The position numbers and the translations under genes are program-made. A stretch of 64,000 bases of DNA, taken from the NCBI GenBank assembly GCA_934590165.1, contig CAKTOO010000013.1:10689-74688 (forward strand). Direction: 5' to 3'. Below, piece by piece: positions 49,273-57,938 of the stretch; position 1 is the first letter of the stretch; every line of letters begins with the position of its first letter. The stretch comes from an uncultured Dysosmobacter sp. Lineage in GTDB: Bacteria; Bacillota; Clostridia; Oscillospirales; Oscillospiraceae. Under the pieces are notes generated by a model, which was not told the DNA's origin, made no database searches, and worked only from the letters and a program-made list of their open reading frames with translations.

Positions 49273-50105
49273 AAGTTTTCGTCACAGGAGCCAGCGGTCA
49301 GCTGGGTCATGATGTTTGTCTGGAGCTGGAGAGGAGAACGATTCAATTCTGCGCTCCTGCTTCAAAAGAGCTGGATATCACAGACCGGGAAGCGGTGCTG
49401 CGTTATATGGAGGAGACCCGCCCGGACGCGGTGATCCACTGCGCGGCCTATACCAAGGTGGATCTGGCGGAGGACGAGCCGGAGAAGTGTTGGGCGGTCA
49501 ATGCGGACGGGACCCGGAACATCGCGGAGGCCTGCCGGAAGCTGGGAAGCAGGATGCTGTATATTTCCACGGACTATGTGTTCCCGGGGAGCGGTGACCG
49601 GTTTTACGAGCCGGCGGACCCGGTCGGCCCGGCAAATGTGTACGGCAGAAGCAAGCTGGCGGGAGAACTGGCTGTGCAGAGTATGCTGACGAATTATTTC
49701 ATCGTCCGTATTTCCTGGGTTTTCGGGAAAAATGGGAATAACTTTGTGAAGACCATGCTCCGCCTGGCGGAGACGCGGTCGGAGTTGAACGTTGTCTGTG
49801 ACCAGATCGGTTCTCCCACCTATACAGCGGATCTGGCGCCGCTGCTGTGCGATATGATACAGACGGACCGGTACGGCATCTACCATGCCACCAATGAGGG
49901 TATCTGCTCGTGGGCGGAGTTCGCGCAGGAGGTCTTCCGGCTGAGCGGGAAGGACGTTGCGGTGCATCCGATCCCCAGCAGCGCGTATCCCGCGAAGGCG
50001 AAGCGGCCTCTGAACTCCAGACTGAGCAAGCAATGCCTGCAGAGCAGCGGATTTTGCCGGCTCCCCTCGTGGCAAAACGCGCTGAAACACTATTTGGAAA
50101 GCTGA
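49269..50105 (+). CDS. rmlD: dTDP-4-dehydrorhamnose reductase
   Basis: 278 residues from the GTG at 49269 (AAGGAGA upstream), overlapping the previous stop by 4 bp. The Rossmann motif TGASGQLGHD, CAAYTKVDLAE, YISTDYVFPG, and the YGRSKLAGE catalytic set are present. It completes dTDP-L-rhamnose synthesis. Confidence 0.95.
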   Translation: MKVFVTGASGQLGHDVCLELERRTIQFCAPASKELDITDREAVLRYMEETRPDAVIHCAAYTKVDLAEDEPEKCWAVNADGTRNIAEACRKLGSRMLYISTDYVFPGSGDRFYEPADPVGPANVYGRSKLAGELAVQSMLTNYFIVRISWVFGKNGNNFVKTMLRLAETRSELNVVCDQIGSPTYTADLAPLLCDMIQTDRYGIYHATNEGICSWAEFAQEVFRLSGKDVAVHPIPSSAYPAKAKRPLNSRLSKQCLQSSGFCRLPSWQNALKHYLES

Positions 50106-50111
50106 GTGACC

Positions 50112-51551
50112 ATGAACGTCAAAAAAATATGCGCCTATGCCGTGACGGCGTTTTTGATCCTGGCGGTTGCTTTCCGTCTGATTGCCGGAGAGGGCTTTGA
50201 GTACGGGACTGTCACCAGCCGGATGATCCAGGAAAAAGCAGTCACGGCGGAGATCCTGACGGATACCGTGCTGGAGCAGACGTTTGTCTCTGAATGCGAC
50301 CGGATCACCGAGATCACCCTTTTGGGGACGAATTACGGGAGAACCGTTGACGATGAGCTGCGGCTGGTGGTCCTAGACGGAGGCGGTCAGACGGTGGCGT
50401 CCGCCGCTCTTTATACGGCGGGCCTGCCGGACAGCTCCCACTGGAGCATCCCCGTGGAGAACTCCACCGGCGGACACCGGGGCGAGACGCTGACTTTGCG
50501 GGTGACCTCTGCCGCCGGAAGCGCCGGAAGCGCCGTTTCCCTGTTCTACGGCGACACCGTCAGCGCCGGGAAATATGAGCTGGACATTCCCGTGGAGCAT
50601 CCCCTGTCCGTCAATGGAAACACCTTGTCAGGCCAGCTGTGCCTGTCTGTCAGCGGAGAAAACCGGTATCCGCTGGCCCAGTATTATTGGCACACAATGG
50701 CCGCTTTTCTGGCGTTGCTGCTGCTGTTCTGCTGGTGGATGATCGAATGCGACAGGCGGGGCAGGCCCAATCTGGTCCTTCGGCTGCTGTCTGCCGCTGC
50801 GCGGTACCGTTTCCTGCTCAAGCAGCTGGTGCAGCGGGATTTCAAGACTAAGTACAAGCGTAGCTTCCTGGGCGTGCTGTGGAGCTTTATGAATCCGCTG
50901 CTGACAATGATGGTCATGTATATCGTGTTTTCCACGCTCTTCAAGTCCAACATCGTGAATTTCCCGGTGTATCTGCTGACCGGCATCGTCTGCTGGAATT
51001 TCTTCAGTGAGGTCACCGGCTCCTGCCTGACCTCCATCACCGGCAATACCGCCCTGATCACCAAGGTCTACGTTCCGAAGTATATGTACCCGCTCTCCCG
51101 CGCCATTTCCTCCACGGTGAATCTGGGGCTGTCCCTGATCCCGCTGGGCATCGTGATGCTGCTGACGGGCTCGCGCTTGTCGGTCAGGATCCTTCTGCTG
51201 CCATTCCCCATCATCTGCCTGTTTCTGTTTGCTTTTGGCATGGGGCTGCTGCTGGCTTCCATGATGGTATTCTTCCGGGACACCCAGTTCCTCTGGGGCG
51301 TCATCAGTATGCTGTGGATGTATCTGACCCCCATCTTCTATGACGCGGAGATCATTCCCGCTCAGTATATGACGCTGTACAAGATGAATCCGCTCTATCA
51401 TATCATCCGGATCATGCGGATCCTGCTGATCAACGGCGTTTCTCCCGAACCGAAAGCATACCTGCTGTGCGCGGCGGCATCCCTGATCCCGCTGATCCTG
51501 GGTGCGCTGGTATTCAAAAAGGCCCAGGACCGCTTTGTCCTGTATCTGTGA
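50112..51551 (+). CDS. Wzm-like ABC-2 permease with an extracytoplasmic N-terminal domain
   Basis: About 479 residues, nearly twice the usual 260. Residues 1-25 form a first membrane helix, about 26-195 an extracytoplasmic domain with alternating strands (a beta-sandwich is likely), a second helix at about 198-216, and about 235-479 the polysaccharide ABC-2 permease (KTKYKRSFLGVLWSFMNPLLTMMVMYIVFSTLF and the C-terminal helices). It pairs with the ATPase that follows 10 bp later and exports the lipid-linked glycan. Confidence 0.9.
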   Translation: MNVKKICAYAVTAFLILAVAFRLIAGEGFEYGTVTSRMIQEKAVTAEILTDTVLEQTFVSECDRITEITLLGTNYGRTVDDELRLVVLDGGGQTVASAALYTAGLPDSSHWSIPVENSTGGHRGETLTLRVTSAAGSAGSAVSLFYGDTVSAGKYELDIPVEHPLSVNGNTLSGQLCLSVSGENRYPLAQYYWHTMAAFLALLLLFCWWMIECDRRGRPNLVLRLLSAAARYRFLLKQLVQRDFKTKYKRSFLGVLWSFMNPLLTMMVMYIVFSTLFKSNIVNFPVYLLTGIVCWNFFSEVTGSCLTSITGNTALITKVYVPKYMYPLSRAISSTVNLGLSLIPLGIVMLLTGSRLSVRILLLPFPIICLFLFAFGMGLLLASMMVFFRDTQFLWGVISMLWMYLTPIFYDAEIIPAQYMTLYKMNPLYHIIRIMRILLINGVSPEPKAYLLCAAASLIPLILGALVFKKAQDRFVLYL

Positions 51552-51560
51552 GGTAGTGCC

Positions 51561-52286
51561 ATGATTGAAGTCAACCATGTTTCCCTGTGTTACCGGATGC
51601 CTGCCGAACGCGTTTCCGGAATGAAGGAGTTCCTGGTACAGGCATTGCAGGGGAAATTGCAATATAAGGAATTCTGGGCGCTGCAGGATGTGGATTTTTC
51701 TATTGAGAAGGGCGAAGTGCTGGGTCTGGTGGGTGCCAATGGAGCCGGGAAAAGCACGATGCTGAAGGTCATCTCCGGCATTTTGAAGCCCACAAAGGGC
51801 ACTGTGACGGTCCACGGGAACATTGTCCCCATGCTGGAGCTGGGCAGCGGATTCGACCTGGAACTGACCGGACGGGAGAATGTGTTTCTCAACGGTGCCA
51901 TTCTGGGCTATTCCGAGGATTTTCTGAAGGAAAAGTATCAGGAGATCGTGGATTTTTCCGAGCTTGGTGAGTTTATCGAGATGCCGCTGAGAAATTACTC
52001 CTCCGGTATGATCACCCGTTTGGCCTTTTCCATTGCCACGGTGGTGAAGCCGGACATCCTGATCGTGGACGAGATCCTGTCTGTGGGAGACGCGGCGTTC
52101 CAGAAGAAGAGCAAAAACCGGATGATGGAGCTGATGAGCGGCGGCACGACGGTGCTGCTGGTATCCCATTCTGCCGAACAGATCACGGAGATGTGTAGCC
52201 GGGCCATCTGGTTGGAGAAGGGAAAAATGAAGATGATCGGTCCAGCCGCGGATGTGTGCCGTGCTTATGAAGAGGGACAGGCGTGA
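51561..52286 (+). CDS. Wzt-like ABC transporter ATPase
   Basis: 241 residues. Walker A GANGAGKST, signature NYSSGM (a known SG variant in polysaccharide exporters), Walker B ILIVDEILSVGDAAF and the switch SHSAEQITEMCSRAIWLEKG. It lacks the C-terminal glycan-binding domain of long Wzt proteins. It powers the preceding permease. Confidence 0.95.
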   Translation: MIEVNHVSLCYRMPAERVSGMKEFLVQALQGKLQYKEFWALQDVDFSIEKGEVLGLVGANGAGKSTMLKVISGILKPTKGTVTVHGNIVPMLELGSGFDLELTGRENVFLNGAILGYSEDFLKEKYQEIVDFSELGEFIEMPLRNYSSGMITRLAFSIATVVKPDILIVDEILSVGDAAFQKKSKNRMMELMSGGTTVLLVSHSAEQITEMCSRAIWLEKGKMKMIGPAADVCRAYEEGQA

Positions 52287-53374
52287 AGATCCTTTACTTT
52301 TCACCCATTGAATATCAGGGCCTGAAGCAGCGTCCCCAGTATATCGCCGAGGGACTGGCCAGGGAACACGAGGTCACCTATGTGGACCCGACTGTCAGCA
52401 TGATGAAATTTCTGCTGAAGGGCGGGGAAAAGCCGGGTGGATACACCTACCGGGTCAACGAACACCTGCAGGTCGTGCGGCTAAGCGGCGCCTTCTCCGT
52501 CCACCGCTCGCTGGAGGCATTGGGCGGCTGGGTCGCTTTTCCGGAGCGGCTTCAGTTGAGAACATACCTGCGGGAGGCGGACCTGATCTGGATCGGATAC
52601 TGCCCCTGGTATTCGCTGCTGAAGGGATACCGGGGGACTGTCGTCTATGACAAGATGGACGATGATATCCAGATCACGAAAAACGGGCTGCTGAAAAAAC
52701 TGATCCGGAAGGTGGAACCGCTGCTGGTGGAGCGGGCGGACCTTCTGTTCGTGACTGCACAGAAGTTTCACGATGAATGTCGCGCAAAGGGGAAATACCC
52801 GCATGTGGTGCCAAACGCGGTGGATCGGAGCGTCATGGCTCGCCTGACCGGCGGAACGCCGGAAAAACTGCCTGGCCGGGTGTTCGGCTATGTGGGGATG
52901 ATCAGCCACTGGTTCGATGTGGACGCGGTCCGCACGATTCTAGACGCGGACCCCCGCAACCGGGTGGTGCTGGTAGGCCCCAGCGAGATCGAACTCCCGG
53001 TCCACCCGCGCCTGGTCTGTACTGGAAGGGTCCCCAAGGAAGAAGTGAATGGATGGATCCGTGGTTTCGATGTCTGCCTGTATCCGTTCCAAAGAACGCC
53101 GCTGATCGACACCATCGATCCGGTGAAGATCTACGAATATCTGGCGCAGAACAAACCGGTTCTGGCTGCGGACAGTCTGGAGATGAACAAGTTCGGGTCC
53201 CTGATTTTCCCATACCGCACGGAGGAGCAGCTTCGGGAGCTTGCGGGCCGGGACCTTCCCGCCCCATTTGCCTGCCAGGAGCAGCAATCGCGCTTTGTGG
53301 AGGAGAATTGCTGGGATTCCAGAATGGCCGTCATCACGGAGGTACTGAATAAATTGGACAGGATCGATCCCTGA
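52283..53374 (+). CDS. Family 4-like glycosyltransferase
   Basis: 363 residues from a GTG that overlaps the ATPase stop (GTGA). Two Rossmann-like domains: KILYFSPIEYQGLKQRPQYIAEGLA at the N terminus and, in the C-terminal half, GRVFGYVGMISHWFD, NRVVLVGPSE, GWIRGFDVCLYPFQ and IDPVKIYEYLAQNKPVLA (the ExE-like donor loop). The same architecture recurs in the middle of the next protein, so the two probably arose by duplication. Predicted cytoplasmic. Confidence 0.88.
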   Translation: MKILYFSPIEYQGLKQRPQYIAEGLAREHEVTYVDPTVSMMKFLLKGGEKPGGYTYRVNEHLQVVRLSGAFSVHRSLEALGGWVAFPERLQLRTYLREADLIWIGYCPWYSLLKGYRGTVVYDKMDDDIQITKNGLLKKLIRKVEPLLVERADLLFVTAQKFHDECRAKGKYPHVVPNAVDRSVMARLTGGTPEKLPGRVFGYVGMISHWFDVDAVRTILDADPRNRVVLVGPSEIELPVHPRLVCTGRVPKEEVNGWIRGFDVCLYPFQRTPLIDTIDPVKIYEYLAQNKPVLAADSLEMNKFGSLIFPYRTEEQLRELAGRDLPAPFACQEQQSRFVEENCWDSRMAVITEVLNKLDRIDP

Positions 53375-53391
53375 GAGGAGAGTAACATCAA

Positions 53392-56300
53392 ATGGAGAAA
53401 GTGAATTCAAAAGAGTACTGGGAGGAGCGGTTCGTTTCTGGTGACTGGGACCATTATGACGGAGACCTGCAATCGGCCTTTTTCTCCCAGATCGCCCTGG
53501 ATGCCTTCCCGGCTTGGCTGGATCAGGAACTGGCGCGTCATGAGTGGACGGTTTTTGACGTTGGATGCGCGGAGGGCGGCGGAACAGCGGCGCTGGCTCG
53601 CCGTTTTCCGTCCTGTCATACCGTTGGAATTGACGTGTCAGAGACGGCCGTAAAACGGGCCGGGAAAAAATATCCCTTCTGCCAGTTCCTCCAGGGAGAC
53701 GTTTACACACAGAAAGAGCCCGTGGATGTCATATTTGTTTCCAATGTGCTGGAACACCTGCAGTCTCCCGCAGAGAATATGCGCTCCCTAGTAGGGATGG
53801 CGAAGTGCCATGCGATTTTGATCCATCCGCTGCATGATACGCTGGCGCTGGATGAGCATTTTCATGTGTTTGACGAGGAATTTTTCCCGCTGCGGATCGG
53901 CGATCACGTACTCTCCCATTTTAAGATCATTGACTGTGGGAGGAGGAATTCTCCCTATTGGCCGGGAGAGCAGATCCTGGTGGTCTATTCCAGAGAAAGC
54001 GTATTGCCGGAGGATCGCCGCCTGTCAGATCTGTTTGATGATTCTGAATATCGTACACTGAAGCAGGAAAAAGCTGCGGCATTGGCAGAATTGCAGAAGA
54101 AGTTGGAGCAGCAGGCCGCGGCGGCTGAGTCGGAGCGAAATGCGTACCGGAAGACGCTGGATGAGATGGCAAAGAGTGGCAGAGACGCCGTCAGCCACCT
54201 GGAGCATCAGCTGACAGAGCAGGACGAGCAGACGGCAGCCCTGAAGCGACAGCTGACAGAGAAGGACGGGCAGGCGGCAGTTCTGCAGCGGCAGCTGACG
54301 GAGAAGGACGAGCAGATGGCGGTCCTGCAGCGGCAGCTGACTGAGCAGAACGAGCAGACGGCAGCCCTCCGGCAGCAGCTGACGGAGAACTGTGAGCAGA
54401 TGAAGGCTGTGCAGGAAGATCTGGAGGCCCGTGAGGAAAAATTGTTCCGGACAGACAGTGAAAAGCAGGCCTTACAGAAAAAGTTGACGGAGAGCGAAAA
54501 GAGGAACGCCGACGCTCTGTGGCAGTTGAACGACATGACCCGCTCCAGACTTTTCAAACTGGTCCATCTGTTCAACCGCATTCTGCATCAGGGCTTCCAC
54601 AAGGATAAGGCGGAGCGCAGGAAGTTCCGGAAATGGATCATGGGCCGGTTCCGGCATATCCCTGATATGGACCACCGGTACAACCCGCTGTTCTCTGTGA
54701 TATCTCTGCTCACCGGGCAGAATGAAGTCCTCGATGGACAGGATGTATCGGATATGTTAGCCGAGCCTGAGCGTCAGAATGAGCAGGTCAAGCTGCCCGA
54801 ACAGGTGTGCGCGTGCATCGATGATGATTATGTCAAATACGATGTGATCGTCTTCTCGGTCATCGATTATCATTTCCGTTACCAGCGGCCTCAGCAGATC
54901 GCAGATCATTTTGCCAGAGAAGACCATCGGGTGTTCTACATCAATGCCAACTTCAGTCCAAGCGGCAAGCCAGTCATCTCAGAGATCAAGGACGGCCTTT
55001 GGCAGGTAGTCTTGCCAAACAGCCTGCACGGAGCAGTGTATTCCACCAATTTTGAGGATGCCGGCGCGGACATCAATGCGCTCTTGGATCAAATCGTCTT
55101 TGAGAATGGGATCCGAGACGCATTGCTGATTGCCGATTATCCCAACTGGGTAAGTGGAATGCTTTATCTGAAAAAGCGGTATGGCTTTACTCTGGTCACA
55201 GATTACATGGATGATTACAGCGGGTTTGACAACGCAGAGGAACGCTTCATAGAGGAAGCCTGTGTGAAGCTGCTGCGCGAAAGCGATATGGTAGCGGCAA
55301 GTTCCAACTATCTCGGAGAGATCGCGAAAAAGTATAACGCAAACGTGGAGATCATTCGCAACGGAACCGAGTTTGCGCACTTCTATCAGGCGTATGGAGA
55401 GGGCAGTAGCGAGAAAAAGACGATCGGCTATTACGGTGCCATCGCTCACTGGTTCGATTTTGAAAAGATCGAATATCTTTCCGAACGCTTCCCTGAGACC
55501 GATATCGTACTGATCGGTTCCGTTACAGACGGAGAAGCACGGCTGAAAAAGCTGAAAAATGTGCGTCTGCTGGGGGAAAAACCGTATTCTGAGTTGCCGC
55601 AATACCTGGGAGGATTCGATGTCTGCCTGATTCCGTTTGACGCTTCGACCAGCCTGATCCAAGCGACAAATCCGGTCAAATTCTATGAATACCTTTCTGC
55701 AGGAAAAAAGGTGGTGGCAACAGAGATCCCGGAACTTGAGCCTTTCAAGGACCGGTATGTCTATCTGGCAAATGACAACAGAACCTTTGGAGACTATGTG
55801 GAAGCGTGTCTGAAGGGTGAAGATGCTCTGGCGGATCCTCAGGCCTGCATGGAATTTGCAAAAGAGAACGACTGGTCTGTACGGGTATCCCAATTTAGCC
55901 TTGCCGCAGAGCGGCAGTTCCCGAAGATCAGTATCGTCGTTCTGTGCTACAACCAATTGGATTACACGAAGAAGTGCGTCCAGAGCATTTTGAAACAAAC
56001 AGCCTATCCCAATTATGAGCTTGTGCTGGTAGACAACGCTTCCGTTGATGAAACAGCGGGATATCTGAAAGAGATCGAAGCGTTGCATGAAAACATTAAG
56101 GTCGTATTGAACACGACCAACCGCGGATTCGCAGGAGGAAATAACGACGGTATCCGTGCTTCTACCGGCGAGTATATCGTGCTGCTCAATAATGATACCG
56201 TGGTAACGCGCGGTTGGCTCACTGGTATGGTCAAGCGGTTTTTAGCAGGTGAAAAGAAGATTGGTATCGTAGGGCCTGTTACCAATTCTATCGGAAACGA

Positions 56301-56715
56301 GGCTATGGTCCGGGTGGGCTACACCGGCCTTGAAAATATGCCTGCCGCCGCATATGCCTATACAGCAGGCCACATGGGAATGACCTATCCCCATGACGGA
56401 GTTCTTGCGATGTTCTGTGTGATGTTCCCCAGAAAACTGACTGATGAGATCGGCCTGTTGGATGAGCATTACGGGATTGGAATGTTTGAAGACGACGATT
56501 ATTCTATCGCGGCTCAGAGAGCGGGATATGAGAACCTTCTGGTGGAGGATGTATTTATCCATCACTTTGGAAGTGTTTCTTTTAAGAAACTTGAAAATGC
56601 GGAGTACAGGAAAATCTTTGACGCGAACCGCAGTTACTTTGAAAACAAGTGGAATGTGAAATGGAAAATGCATCACTACCGTCCGGACGTGGCCACCAAT
56701 ATCTCAAATATATGA
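53392..56715 (+). CDS. Trifunctional methyltransferase - coiled coil - GT4 - GT2 protein
   Basis: 1107 residues. Domain order: class I SAM methyltransferase (about 50-190, with VFDVGCAEGGG at 55-64 and the VNVLEHL-type motif FVSNVLEHL); a long coiled coil (about 220-390) containing five 14-residue units; a GT4-like domain (about 480-835, IGYYGAIAHWFDFEKIEYL and NPVKFYEYLSAGKKVVA); and a GT2 domain (about 842-1107, KISIVVLCYNQLDYTKKCVQSIL, LNNDTVVTRGW and a GMFEDDDYS acidic set). Such tripartite proteins are reminiscent of chain-length or capping enzymes of ABC-exported glycans. It may cap by methylation and measure length with the coiled coil. Confidence 0.88.
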   Translation: MEKVNSKEYWEERFVSGDWDHYDGDLQSAFFSQIALDAFPAWLDQELARHEWTVFDVGCAEGGGTAALARRFPSCHTVGIDVSETAVKRAGKKYPFCQFLQGDVYTQKEPVDVIFVSNVLEHLQSPAENMRSLVGMAKCHAILIHPLHDTLALDEHFHVFDEEFFPLRIGDHVLSHFKIIDCGRRNSPYWPGEQILVVYSRESVLPEDRRLSDLFDDSEYRTLKQEKAAALAELQKKLEQQAAAAESERNAYRKTLDEMAKSGRDAVSHLEHQLTEQDEQTAALKRQLTEKDGQAAVLQRQLTEKDEQMAVLQRQLTEQNEQTAALRQQLTENCEQMKAVQEDLEAREEKLFRTDSEKQALQKKLTESEKRNADALWQLNDMTRSRLFKLVHLFNRILHQGFHKDKAERRKFRKWIMGRFRHIPDMDHRYNPLFSVISLLTGQNEVLDGQDVSDMLAEPERQNEQVKLPEQVCACIDDDYVKYDVIVFSVIDYHFRYQRPQQIADHFAREDHRVFYINANFSPSGKPVISEIKDGLWQVVLPNSLHGAVYSTNFEDAGADINALLDQIVFENGIRDALLIADYPNWVSGMLYLKKRYGFTLVTDYMDDYSGFDNAEERFIEEACVKLLRESDMVAASSNYLGEIAKKYNANVEIIRNGTEFAHFYQAYGEGSSEKKTIGYYGAIAHWFDFEKIEYLSERFPETDIVLIGSVTDGEARLKKLKNVRLLGEKPYSELPQYLGGFDVCLIPFDASTSLIQATNPVKFYEYLSAGKKVVATEIPELEPFKDRYVYLANDNRTFGDYVEACLKGEDALADPQACMEFAKENDWSVRVSQFSLAAERQFPKISIVVLCYNQLDYTKKCVQSILKQTAYPNYELVLVDNASVDETAGYLKEIEALHENIKVVLNTTNRGFAGGNNDGIRASTGEYIVLLNNDTVVTRGWLTGMVKRFLAGEKKIGIVGPVTNSIGNEAMVRVGYTGLENMPAAAYAYTAGHMGMTYPHDGVLAMFCVMFPRKLTDEIGLLDEHYGIGMFEDDDYSIAAQRAGYENLLVEDVFIHHFGSVSFKKLENAEYRKIFDANRSYFENKWNVKWKMHHYRPDVATNISNI
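54208..54417 (+). repeat. Five 42-bp tandem units encoding the coiled coil
   Basis: Each unit encodes a 14-residue pattern QLTExxEQxAxLxx, two heptads, repeated five times. DNA identity between units is high enough for unequal crossing over, so copy number may differ between strains. Confidence 0.85.
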
Positions 56716-56728
56716 GAGGGAACAGAAC

Positions 56729-57868
56729 ATGGAAAAGCTGCGTATCCTGAGTGTTTTCGGCACCCGGCCGGAAGCCATCAAAATGTGTCCCCTGGTGCAG
56801 GAGCTGGCCGCCCGGCCGGAGATCGAGAGCCTGTGCTGCGTCACCGCCCAGCACCGCCAGATGCTGGACAGCGTGCTGGAGGTCTTCCAGCTGAAGCCCG
56901 ACTGGGACCTGGACATCATGACCCCCCGCCAGACCCTGTCCACCATCACCAGCAAATGCCTCACCGGCATGGACGAGGCCATTGAGGCCCTGAAGCCAGA
57001 CATGATCCTGGTCCACGGCGACACCTCCACCACCTTCGCCGGCGCCCTGTCCGCCTTTTACCATCAGGTGCCGGTGGGCCATGTGGAGGCGGGCCTGCGG
57101 ACCTACGACAAGTATTCCCCCTTCCCGGAGGAGATGAACCGGAAGCTGGTGTCCGCCATCGCGGACCTGTACTTCTGCCCCACGGTGAACAACAAAAATA
57201 ACCTCCTGAAAGAGGGCATCACCGACGGACTGTTCGTCACCGGCAACACCGTTATCGACGCCCTGAAAACCACCGTCCGGGAGGACTATGTGTTCTCCAC
57301 GGAGGAGCTGAACCGCCTGCCCTACGGGGAGAAGAAGATCATCCTCGTCACCTGCCACCGGCGGGAGAACTACGGCGAGCCCATGAAGAACATCATGCTG
57401 GCCCTGCGGCAGATCGCCGAGGAGCATGAGGACGTGGAGCTGGTGTACCCGGTCCACCTGTCTCCGGTGGTCCGGGAGGCGGTGGACAAGCACCTGCGGG
57501 GCGCGCCCCGGGTCCACCTCATCGACCCGCTGCCCGCCGACGAGATGCACAATCTCATGGCCCGGTGCTATCTGGTGCTGACGGACTCCGGCGGCTTGCA
57601 GGAGGAGGCCCCCGCCCTGGGCAAGCCGGTGCTGGTGCTGCGGCGGGAGACGGAGCGGCCGGAGGCCGTGGCCGCCGGCACGGTGAAGCTGGCGGGGGTG
57701 GTGCAGGACGATATCGTCACCATGGCAGGCCGCCTGATCTGCGACAAGGCGGCCTATGAGAAGATGGCCCACGCCGTGAATCCCTACGGCGACGGCCACG
57801 CCTGCGAGCGCATCGCCGACGCCATTTTGTGGCATTTCGGCCGGGGAGATCATCCCAACGAATTCTGA
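56729..57868 (+). CDS. wecB: UDP-N-acetylglucosamine 2-epimerase (non-hydrolysing)
   Basis: 379 residues. FGTRPEAIKMCPLVQEL, VTAQHRQMLDSVLEVF, VHGDTSTTFAGALSAFYHQVPVGHVEAGLRT and the C-terminal LTDSGGLQEEAPALGKPVLVLR are family signatures. It converts UDP-GlcNAc to UDP-ManNAc for the glycan or a linkage unit. Codon use is more GC-biased than the flanking genes, suggesting a different origin from its neighbours. Confidence 0.95.
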   Translation: MEKLRILSVFGTRPEAIKMCPLVQELAARPEIESLCCVTAQHRQMLDSVLEVFQLKPDWDLDIMTPRQTLSTITSKCLTGMDEAIEALKPDMILVHGDTSTTFAGALSAFYHQVPVGHVEAGLRTYDKYSPFPEEMNRKLVSAIADLYFCPTVNNKNNLLKEGITDGLFVTGNTVIDALKTTVREDYVFSTEELNRLPYGEKKIILVTCHRRENYGEPMKNIMLALRQIAEEHEDVELVYPVHLSPVVREAVDKHLRGAPRVHLIDPLPADEMHNLMARCYLVLTDSGGLQEEAPALGKPVLVLRRETERPEAVAAGTVKLAGVVQDDIVTMAGRLICDKAAYEKMAHAVNPYGDGHACERIADAILWHFGRGDHPNEF

Positions 57869-57938
57869 TGAGCGGCTTTTAGACGGGCCTCAAAAGTAGG
57901 ATGATCAGTCAGGGACCTTTTGAAACTGGAGGTTTGAT

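Noticed and set aside
50628..52304. 558-residue minus-strand frame opposite the ABC exporter genes
   Set aside because: Shadow frame with low-complexity His/Gln content, opposite two strong ABC genes.
54208..54417. CRISPR-like array from regular 42-bp units
   Set aside because: The units are contiguous, in frame and encode heptads of a coiled coil, with no spacers.
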